Below, piece by piece: positions 1-6,936 of a DNA stretch of 64,000 bases; position 1 is the first letter of the stretch, and every line of letters starts with the position of its first letter. The stretch spans positions 861,907-925,906 of the forward strand of contig NZ_QUBQ01000002.1 of assembly GCF_003388735.1 (NCBI RefSeq), in the 5' to 3' direction. Below the pieces are notes generated by a model. The model searched no databases. It was not told the origin of the DNA and saw only the letters and a list, made by a program, of their open reading frames with translations. The stretch comes from Paenibacillus paeoniae (GTDB lineage: Bacteria; Bacillota; Bacilli; Paenibacillales; Paenibacillaceae). The position numbers were made by a program, and so were the translations under genes.

Positions 1-98
1 ATCCATAGAAATGGTGATAGTATGACAACGGCTAACAGCAGCATGGCGGAAGTTATGACCGTTTTCACAAACATGGAGTTCAGTCGTAGTTTTGTCAT
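1..98 (-). CDS. Carbohydrate ABC transporter permease, MalG/LplC-like (partial)
   Basis: Start of the second inner-membrane permease of an ABC importer; the gene runs off the left edge and only about 32 codons are seen. The translation begins MTKLRLNSMFVKTVITSAML and continues into a hydrophobic first membrane segment (LLLAVVILSPFLW), as in MalG-type permeases. The ATG at 98 is chosen because the closer ATG at 120 is followed at once by a stop, while an AAGGAG lies at 112-117. That ribosome binding site overlaps the stop of the preceding permease gene, so translation is probably coupled. Confidence 0.75.
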   Translation of the reverse strand, partial: MTKLRLNSMFVKTVITSAMLLLAVVILSPFLW

Positions 99-119
99 TG
101 TCGTTAGTTCACTCCTTCA

Positions 120-1034
120 TTAAAAATGCTGCTGCCATTTTTTCTGACTTCTCCATTGCACGAGAGTTACGATGAAGATCATACAGAACAATAGCCAGGA
201 TAAGGTTGCGGCATAGCCCATCTTGTAATATTGGAACGCCTGCAGGTAAATATGGTAAGCCATCACCATCGTTGAATTAAGCGGTCCGCCTTGCGTCATT
301 ACATTAATGACCGCAAATACTTGGAAGGTGGATATGATCAGCGTTATGGCGATAAGGAAGCTTGTAGGCTTCAGCATAGGCACCGTAATTTTGAAAAATT
401 GAGTCGTGCGATTCGCCCCGTCAATAGAAGCAGCCTCATACAAATCCTTAGGAATTCCTTGTAATCCCGCCATATACAGAACGAGCGTATAGCCGATATA
501 CGTCCATGCGACGAGAATGATGATAGCGATCAATGCCCATTGCGGGCTGGCTAGCCAGCCTGGCGGATTCTCGATGCCGATATCGCGAAGAAAGGAATTG
601 ATCGGACCGCTTCTGGAATTGTAGAGCACGCTCCATACGATGGATACCGCCACTAAGCTGCTCACATACGGCAGGAAAAAGATCGTCCTTAGCATATTTT
701 TCAAATACACAAACCGATTAATGACGACTGCCAGCATCAGCCCCATCACCATAGCTAATGGAACGGTAACCGCTGTAAATATCGCATTATTGATCAATGC
801 TCTAGCCAAATATTCATCCTTTGCCATTCTAATAATATTGTCGAGTCCGGCGAACGTAAGCCCGCCAAATCCCTTTAAGTAGTCCCAATCCATAAATACG
901 AGATACAGACTGAACAGCAAAGGCAATACGATGAAAAAGAATACCCCTAATAGATTAGGCAATATAAATAAATATCCCGCGATATTTTCCTTCATATCCT
1001 CTCTGAACAGCCTCGCTGTTGCTTTATTAAGCAT
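120..1034 (-). CDS. Sugar ABC transporter permease, MalF/LplB-like
   Basis: Integral membrane subunit of a binding-protein-dependent ABC importer, probably for an oligosaccharide. The 304-residue protein has about six membrane helices. Near residues 190-220 it carries the EAA loop contacting the ATPase (LYEAASIDGANRTTQFFKITVPML), the hallmark of MalF/UgpA-type permeases. It follows the binding protein gene and is followed by the second permease. No ATPase gene is present, which is usual in Paenibacillus, where an MsmX-type ATPase is shared. Substrate cannot be read from the sequence. Confidence 0.9.
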   Translation of the reverse strand: MLNKATARLFREDMKENIAGYLFILPNLLGVFFFIVLPLLFSLYLVFMDWDYLKGFGGLTFAGLDNIIRMAKDEYLARALINNAIFTAVTVPLAMVMGLMLAVVINRFVYLKNMLRTIFFLPYVSSLVAVSIVWSVLYNSRSGPINSFLRDIGIENPPGWLASPQWALIAIIILVAWTYIGYTLVLYMAGLQGIPKDLYEAASIDGANRTTQFFKITVPMLKPTSFLIAITLIISTFQVFAVINVMTQGGPLNSTMVMAYHIYLQAFQYYKMGYAATLSWLLFCMIFIVTLVQWRSQKKWQQHF

Positions 1035-1153
1035 GCCTATCCACTCCTCATGTTGAATATAGGCTTTATACTAATGACTTCGATCCTGTAATGAAACGTA
1101 GTATTTTAGGGGTTTTCCGTCTTTTTTTTAGCTAGTACATGAAAGTTCGAGCA

Positions 1154-1200
1154 TAAAAAAACACCTGCTTATGACAATTGTCAAAGCAGATGCTTTTTTT
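1154..1200 (-). terminator. Intercistronic hairpin with T-run
   Basis: On the minus strand CATCTGCTT pairs with AAGCAGGTG (one G-T pair) across a GACAATTGTC loop region, followed by seven Ts. It lies between the binding protein gene and the permeases, so it probably acts as a partial terminator that lets the binding protein be made in excess. Confidence 0.7.
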
Positions 1201-1215
1201 TCATTAAGGGATGAA

Positions 1216-2577
1216 TTATTTACTTTCAGCTTGAATCGCTTGATCCGCTCGCGCTTTCACTCGTTCCATCGTTTTATCCAGCGGCTGTGCATTCATCATA
1301 TATTTCTCTGATTCTTCCGACAAGATTTTCGTCAACTCCGCATAAGCTACCGATTTCACTTGCTTAGGGAACACATAATCTATGCTCAGTACTTGCTTTA
1401 ATGACTCCACATCAATCAAGTCCTCTGCTTCGCCTACGAACAACTCCACCAGTTTGTCCATATCCGCTTGCTTATTGGTCGGAATACGTCCGCCTGGAAT
1501 CATCGCCGTATTGCCCTCTGTCAAATACCAAGAGATAAATGACATCGCTTCTTCCTTATTCGCACTCTTGCTGTTGATGGACATTAGATCATTGAAGCCC
1601 GCAATATTTACGTTTCCACCCTTCTCAAATTGAGGGTTTGGCGCAAAAGCGACCTTAAAGTCACGCGGGAACTCTTCCGTGTTTTTCACATAACGCATCA
1701 AATGCGTGCCGCCCAGAATCATGTTGGCTTGGCCAGTAAATAATTCACTATATGGTTTAAGATTATTGGAGATCGACTCGGGCCAGCTAATCATCGACTT
1801 CTCGTCATAAAGCTGTTTTTGAAGCTGCATGCCTTTCTCAACAGCGGCGCTGCCAAAGCTTGATAAGCCATCTGCGTCATAATAAGAGTCCTGTGGCTGG
1901 CTTAACGTCAACAAAATTTTCGGCAAAATTTCTCCCGGCGCTTCAATAAAGCTGCCAAATACATTCCCCGTAGTCAGCTTGCCCGCAAGCGCCACATAAT
2001 CATCCCATGTCCAATCTACCGGCAATTCCTCTCCCGCCGATGTCAAGGCTGATTGATTCATTAGCACCATCGCAATTTGTTTCATAGCCGGCAAATAGAA
2101 GATTTGACCATCATGCTTAATGACATTATCTTCACCAATGACTGCTTCTACATCAAAACCTGTCTTCTGGATCAGCTCATCCATGGAAGCCGTCATGCCC
2201 GCATGCATTCTGCGGTTGAAATACGTTTCGCCATAGCTGATAAAGATATCTGGCGCATCGGTACTGCTAATCAAAGCCGTATCCAGCTTCGTATTCCCAC
2301 TATCATCATTTACATAGCGTACATACTCGACTTGGATCCCTGGATTGTTGGCATTCCAGTTCGCAACGACATCGCCTGGGCCGCTTTCCTCTGGTACGCC
2401 GCCCCAAATTTTCAGCTTTACAACCTTATCCGTACCATTTTCCGTCGTCTGTTCCTTAGTGCCCGATCCATTGCTGCCTGTATTTGTTTTCCCATTACCG
2501 CTACTCGAGCATGCGCTCAATATCGTACTTAGTGCGAGCACACCAACAAGCATCATTAACAACATGCTTTTTCTCAA
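1216..2577 (-). CDS. Extracellular solute-binding lipoprotein (family 1)
   Basis: Lipid-anchored binding protein that captures the substrate outside the membrane for the two following permeases. The start is taken as TTG at 2577 behind GGAGGGG; it gives MRKSMLLMMLVGVLALSTILSACSSS, a lipoprotein signal peptide with lipobox LSAC. The mature part (about 430 residues) has the layout of carbohydrate-type binding proteins, for example KLKIWGG near the start and a C-terminal NKEEAMSFISWYLTEG segment. A longer in-frame start at 2637 would disrupt the signal peptide. Ligand unknown. Confidence 0.88.
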   Translation of the reverse strand: MRKSMLLMMLVGVLALSTILSACSSSGNGKTNTGSNGSGTKEQTTENGTDKVVKLKIWGGVPEESGPGDVVANWNANNPGIQVEYVRYVNDDSGNTKLDTALISSTDAPDIFISYGETYFNRRMHAGMTASMDELIQKTGFDVEAVIGEDNVIKHDGQIFYLPAMKQIAMVLMNQSALTSAGEELPVDWTWDDYVALAGKLTTGNVFGSFIEAPGEILPKILLTLSQPQDSYYDADGLSSFGSAAVEKGMQLQKQLYDEKSMISWPESISNNLKPYSELFTGQANMILGGTHLMRYVKNTEEFPRDFKVAFAPNPQFEKGGNVNIAGFNDLMSINSKSANKEEAMSFISWYLTEGNTAMIPGGRIPTNKQADMDKLVELFVGEAEDLIDVESLKQVLSIDYVFPKQVKSVAYAELTKILSEESEKYMMNAQPLDKTMERVKARADQAIQAESK

Positions 2578-2599
2578 AGTTAGTCCCCTCCATATGGCT

Positions 2600-2628
2600 G
2601 TATTGGTTGTCGTCCATCGACATGTCAA
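2600..2628 (-). promoter_or_regulatory. Candidate sigma-A promoter of the binding protein gene
   Basis: TTGACA (2623-2628), 17 bases, then CAATAC on the minus strand, just upstream of the binding protein gene. A perfect GGGAATATTCCC palindrome lies further upstream at 2657-2668 and could be an operator. The -10 match is weak. Confidence 0.4.
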
Positions 2629-2689
2629 GAATACCAAGCCGGTTTCCTTCTTTGAAGGGAATATTCCCCTATAAATCCGTCTCTTTCAC

Positions 2690-4282
2690 TTATATATTAA
2701 AATAGATTTTTCTATATTCTTGAGGATAAATCCCCTCTATTTTCCTGAAAAATTTACCGAAATAATTGGAATCCGTATAGCCTACCGCCTCGGAAATTTC
2801 ATAGATTTTCAACGTTTTATCCTTTAGCAGCTCCTTCGCCTTTTTCAGCCGATATCTAGTAATGGAATCCATAATCGTTTCACCGGTTTCCTTCTTATAC
2901 AGTACACTTAAGTACGATTCCGAGTAGCCCACGGCTTTTGCCAAATCCATCAATTTAATATTAGTCGCGTATTGTTCCTTGATCGTCTGCGCCACTAGCT
3001 TGATCTCCGGACGCCATTGATGATTCACACAATGATTCAGATATTGAAAATAAACGTCAATCCACCCCTTCAGCCAAGACACGATTTCATCCATCGTTTC
3101 TGCATTGCGAATAGCCTGGAATGGAAATTTGCCTTGGTACGGCGCAATCGAATAGATATCCCCGCCAACTTCGCTTAGCGATTGTGAGAACGTATGAATA
3201 ATCTTGATCCACTGCTCCTTAACCTCGCTTGGCTCCACCGCTCGATACTGCGACATTCGCACACCGATCCCGTTAATAAACATCTGAACGGCATCCTGAT
3301 TGCGTTGCTCCAGCAATCTCGACAGCTCTTCATCGCTCCAGCTTATTCTTTCTGGGCTTTCCCCCGACACAGCTAGCGAATCCACATAAATAATCTTGTC
3401 GTCACCACCATAAAAGTTAAAGCTCAGCGCATATTCGCCTTCAGTGAAAGCTTTATGCACCTTATAAATATCGGAAAAAGATGCCGAGACGCCGCAGCTT
3501 ATGGCCAGCTTCAAATACCTTTTCATGCTATCTCTGATTTCTTCCAGCAGCTTCTCAGAAAAGCTCCCTAACAGCAGGGAGAATCTCCCTGATTCCAGCA
3601 GAATCAGCTCCCCGCCTCCTCTGCCTCTCATGAGCTCCATCATGATATTGGCTACGGATTGAACAAGGAGCTTCTCGCTCTTTAATGTATTCGTTTCCAG
3701 CACCCCCTGATAGTTGTCGATTTGAAGCACCACGTTGCGGTAGCTTTCACTCTCAGGGAATTGAAATTCCTGCAGAACCTCCGCAATTTCTCGTTTACTG
3801 CAAGCTTTCGTAATGATGTCATAAAATCTTTTTTCGCGAATTTCCTTTTGAAACATTTCGATTTTGAAGTTCAATCGCTTCACTTGGCTTAGTTCAGAGC
3901 GTTCCTGTTCAATTTGCGCCTGTACCGCGCGAAGCTTATGGATAAGCTCTTGCGGCTCCATAGTCAGCTTCAGGACATAATCCATCGCCCCAAGCTGAAG
4001 CGCTGTTCGTACCATTTCAAAGTCATCGTGATTGGATAAAATGATGCTTTTAATAGAAGGATACAATTCCTTCACTCGGCGCAATAACGTCAACCCATCC
4101 ATTTGCGGCATTTGAATATCCGTTAGCAACAAGTCACATTCCTCACGCTCCAAGATGCCAAGCGCCTCCACCCCGTTGGCTGCCTCCGCGATTAATTCAA
4201 ACCCTTCCTCTTCCCAAGCTATTAACGTTTTCAAGCCTACTCTAACTAAGAATTCGTCTTCAATTATGAGCACCTTGATCAC
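2690..4282 (-). CDS. Two-component response regulator, YesN/AraC type
   Basis: Cytoplasmic response regulator expected to activate the neighbouring ABC operon. The receiver domain covers residues 1-120 with acidic residues in IIEDE and the likely phospho-acceptor Asp55 in LLLTDIQMPQMDG. A long middle region is followed by a C-terminal pair of AraC-type helix-turn-helix motifs (MDLAKAVGYSESYLSVLYKK and EISEAVGYTDSNYFGKFFRK). The start is GTG, one base after the stop of the sensor kinase gene, so the two are translationally coupled. The 530-residue length is normal for the family. Confidence 0.92.
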   Translation of the reverse strand: MIKVLIIEDEFLVRVGLKTLIAWEEEGFELIAEAANGVEALGILEREECDLLLTDIQMPQMDGLTLLRRVKELYPSIKSIILSNHDDFEMVRTALQLGAMDYVLKLTMEPQELIHKLRAVQAQIEQERSELSQVKRLNFKIEMFQKEIREKRFYDIITKACSKREIAEVLQEFQFPESESYRNVVLQIDNYQGVLETNTLKSEKLLVQSVANIMMELMRGRGGGELILLESGRFSLLLGSFSEKLLEEIRDSMKRYLKLAISCGVSASFSDIYKVHKAFTEGEYALSFNFYGGDDKIIYVDSLAVSGESPERISWSDEELSRLLEQRNQDAVQMFINGIGVRMSQYRAVEPSEVKEQWIKIIHTFSQSLSEVGGDIYSIAPYQGKFPFQAIRNAETMDEIVSWLKGWIDVYFQYLNHCVNHQWRPEIKLVAQTIKEQYATNIKLMDLAKAVGYSESYLSVLYKKETGETIMDSITRYRLKKAKELLKDKTLKIYEISEAVGYTDSNYFGKFFRKIEGIYPQEYRKIYFNI

Positions 4283-4283
4283 C

Positions 4284-6023
4284 TTATTGTTCTCCTCTCT
4301 GCAAAGGCAATTGAAGTGTCACTTCAAATCCCTCATTCTTGATGTTCCGAACGGTTAAACCATAGGCTACTCCAAAATGCAATTTGATGCGTTCATGGAT
4401 ATTTTTCAGTCCAATGCCGCTAAACTTGGAAACTGTAATCGATGCATGATGTTCCACACTGTTTTCGCCGGTTCCATCCCCTGCGCTAAGACTTCCCCCG
4501 CCGTTATCTCGAATCGAGATCGTAACTATCCCATCTTTAATGCCCCCATGAATCGAAATCAATAACGGGTCGTTTCGCCCATGAATAATGCTGTTCTCTA
4601 CAATGGGCTGCAAAGTAAACTTCAAGATGGGCACCGCCAGAAGCTCCGATGAGAGATCTACCTCCAGGCGCACACTGTTATTGAATCTAAGATTTTGCAA
4701 GGATACATAACTGCTGAGAAAATCGATCTCTTCTGACAGCAAAGCTTGCTCCTTATCATTTTTCATCGAGTAGCTTAATAGCTTTCCTAGAGAAGTAATC
4801 ATCTCACTAACATGCTCTGCGCCTGATAACTTGGCCGACCATTTGATCGATGTTAAGGTATTAAACAAAAAATGCGGCTTCACTTGGGCCTGTAGCGCTT
4901 GAAACTTAGCCTCTTCTTTTTTCTTCTGTTCTTCCGCGACATTTTTGACTAGTACACTTAAATTCGAGACCATATCATTGAATTTACGGCTAAGCAATAC
5001 AAGCTCATCATCGCCTGCACCGATTGGAATCGGAGTAAAATTCCCGATGCCTACCTTGCTCATCGAGCTATGCAGCATCTTTAACCGCTTCATAATTCGC
5101 AGCATGATCATGATAAAGATAAAGCAACAGCACACTAACAACAGAACAAGCCAAAACATAGATTGATTGCGCAAGGATTGTAGCTTTTCGGAAAACAGAT
5201 TGCTCGGTGTAGCTTCAATCAAGCTCCAGCCCAACTGATTGATGTGCTGCTCATTGATCAAAAAACGTTGGTCCAGCGCCGCATATGCCCCTTTGTTCCC
5301 TAGCAGCAGTTCCTGATCCTTCACTAAAAACAGCTTAATGCCGGTCCCTTCCTCAGCAGGCAGCTCCGCTATCATCTCAGGCAGCATCGAAGAAATTGGA
5401 ACCGCTATCAAAACAATGCCGTAACCCTTGCCTGTACTGCCCGCTACCAGTCTTGTCATCGTTAAATAGGTTTCCGTCTTAGAGCCTTGTACAATACTCA
5501 TATCCTGCTCGTTAAAGATATTCCATAGCGGTACGCCTTGCATAGCTTTCGTAGCCTCGAACCATGGTTCCAGCTGCATCTGCTCATAGATTTGATTAGA
5601 TTGCTGCATCGTCCAGGTTGAGGTCAAATGACCTCTGAAATCGAAAACAGCCACATAGGCTTCCGTTTCCAATAAAAAGTCTCTAATGTTGATCATTTTT
5701 TTTGAAAAGGCTTTATATTTTTGAAAGGTGTCGTACTCGACTAACCAGCTTTTATCCGGTAATTGCAGGAACTCAATCATTTCTGGATCATTAATCATCA
5801 AATGCGAGGCTTGGTACATCCGTTCAGCAGTCGTATTCACCCGATCGGCTAACTTAGCCAGCATCTCGGCGCTAGATTGATGAACTTCCGTCATTAAGAG
5901 GCGATTGGAGGATTCATAATACAACATGACCGCAATTAGGATTGGGATCATAATTAAGATTAGGAAGGACAACAAGAGCTTTGTTTGAATGCGTGTCAAA
6001 AAAACCTTTAGCTTATGCACCAT
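4284..6023 (-). CDS. Sensor histidine kinase, YesM type
   Basis: Membrane histidine kinase paired with the following regulator. Two membrane helices (about residues 15-35 and 275-300) enclose a roughly 240-residue extracellular sensor region. HAMP-like, His_kinase (PHFLFNTLTSIKWSAKL, with the phospho-accepting His) and HATPase parts follow, with IVENSIIHG as N box and RDNGGG and GIGLKNIHERI as G boxes. ATG at 6023 is used because GAGGAG lies seven bases upstream; a start at 6068 has no ribosome binding site. Probably senses the sugar or its binding protein. Confidence 0.92.
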   Translation of the reverse strand: MVHKLKVFLTRIQTKLLLSFLILIMIPILIAVMLYYESSNRLLMTEVHQSSAEMLAKLADRVNTTAERMYQASHLMINDPEMIEFLQLPDKSWLVEYDTFQKYKAFSKKMINIRDFLLETEAYVAVFDFRGHLTSTWTMQQSNQIYEQMQLEPWFEATKAMQGVPLWNIFNEQDMSIVQGSKTETYLTMTRLVAGSTGKGYGIVLIAVPISSMLPEMIAELPAEEGTGIKLFLVKDQELLLGNKGAYAALDQRFLINEQHINQLGWSLIEATPSNLFSEKLQSLRNQSMFWLVLLLVCCCFIFIMIMLRIMKRLKMLHSSMSKVGIGNFTPIPIGAGDDELVLLSRKFNDMVSNLSVLVKNVAEEQKKKEEAKFQALQAQVKPHFLFNTLTSIKWSAKLSGAEHVSEMITSLGKLLSYSMKNDKEQALLSEEIDFLSSYVSLQNLRFNNSVRLEVDLSSELLAVPILKFTLQPIVENSIIHGRNDPLLISIHGGIKDGIVTISIRDNGGGSLSAGDGTGENSVEHHASITVSKFSGIGLKNIHERIKLHFGVAYGLTVRNIKNEGFEVTLQLPLQRGEQ

Positions 6024-6068
6024 GCGAATTCTCCTCGGTCGTAGATGAACTGGCAGAAGCATCGACAA

Positions 6069-6090
6069 GCGCCCTTCATCATAAGGCGCT
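6069..6090. other. Short hairpin upstream of the sensor kinase gene
   Basis: AGCGCC and GGCGCT enclose a ten-base loop just upstream of the kinase gene. It may be part of its untranslated leader. Confidence 0.3.
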
Positions 6091-6094
6091 AAAT

Positions 6095-6118
6095 AATTAT
6101 ACTACTTGTAGTATAATT
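6095..6118. promoter_or_regulatory. Perfect 11-2-11 palindrome, candidate operator
   Basis: AATTATACTAC and its exact inverse GTAGTATAATT flank a TT centre, about 70 bp upstream of the YesM-like kinase start. The arms contain -10-like TATACT and TATAAT, so a bound dimer would overlap a promoter. Its repressor is not identified. Confidence 0.45.
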
Positions 6119-6209
6119 GGGCCCGAATCAAGCGAAAAGGTTTTTTTCTATTGTTTATCTAGATTATTATTGGAAAACCGGACTCTGATTAAAATCGGCA
6201 ACCGGCTGC

Positions 6210-6713
6210 TTAAAGATACTTCTGCATAAATGTCATAATTTCTTTATTATTTTTGACGATTGTTCTTTTTTCTGAATCTTCCTCTGTTAATTTCAAGATT
6301 TCTTTAATTCCTTCGTTATCGAATCCTCTGTTCCATATGAACAGCATGTCGTATAAATTCTTGAATGTTTGCTTATAATTGCTTGGCTCTAATCCTAGTC
6401 TTGTCCTAATGAACCTTGCTATTACCCTCATATTTCTTACATATTTATTAGGGTTAATTAAAAATATGCAATCAGCTTGCTTAAAGCTTTCCACTCCCCA
6501 ATTATAATGTACGCCTTCTATAATCCATGCTTCTGTCAGTACTGCTTCATTCAATTTGAGGTCTCGAACTTCAACCGGATATCTTGTATTCTCTACCGTT
6601 CTATCCCAAACAAAGTTATCCATCTCATAGTATTTTATGCCGTACGTCTTCGATAATTGTTTTGCAATATAAGACTTCCCACTCCCACAAGCCCCAATAA
6701 TGCGGATTTTAAT
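6210..6713 (-). CDS. P-loop NTPase, adenylate-kinase-like, with apparent ATT start
   Basis: Small nucleotide-binding protein of about 167 residues. A Walker A motif GACGSGKS lies at residues 7-14 in IKIRIIGACGSGKSYIAKQL, followed by YYEMDNFVWDR and a LID-like R-rich stretch (RVIARFIRTRLGLE). This resembles the FlaR/adenylate-kinase-like families that phosphorylate small substrates. No ATG, GTG, TTG or CTG occurs in frame between the Walker A segment and an upstream TGA. The only start placed well behind AAGGGAG is ATT at 6713 (8-base spacing). Starting at ATG 6623 would remove the Walker A motif. Substrate unknown. Confidence 0.65.
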   Translation of the reverse strand: MKIRIIGACGSGKSYIAKQLSKTYGIKYYEMDNFVWDRTVENTRYPVEVRDLKLNEAVLTEAWIIEGVHYNWGVESFKQADCIFLINPNKYVRNMRVIARFIRTRLGLEPSNYKQTFKNLYDMLFIWNRGFDNEGIKEILKLTEEDSEKRTIVKNNKEIMTFMQKYL

Positions 6714-6936
6714 ATAGATCGCTCCCTTATATGCGTAATAGCCTCACTTCTAATACGTTGAGTTCAATACTTCATACATCATCATCAGACAACACCGCTA
6801 TTATGTCTCCTGCCAATTGTATTACCAAGTCATTCTCTATGACAAAGCTTTTGCAAAAGCCAAGTAATATTATTATAATATCTTCACCACATAATAGGCT
6901 GGCTTCAGCAGCTCACGGAAGGAAGACAACTCTCCA
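6714..6936. other. Intergenic region without a recognised gene
   Basis: About 220 bases between divergent genes, rich in A+T near 6860-6890. It should hold both promoters. No Fur box as good as the internal one at 7869 is seen here. Confidence 0.4.
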
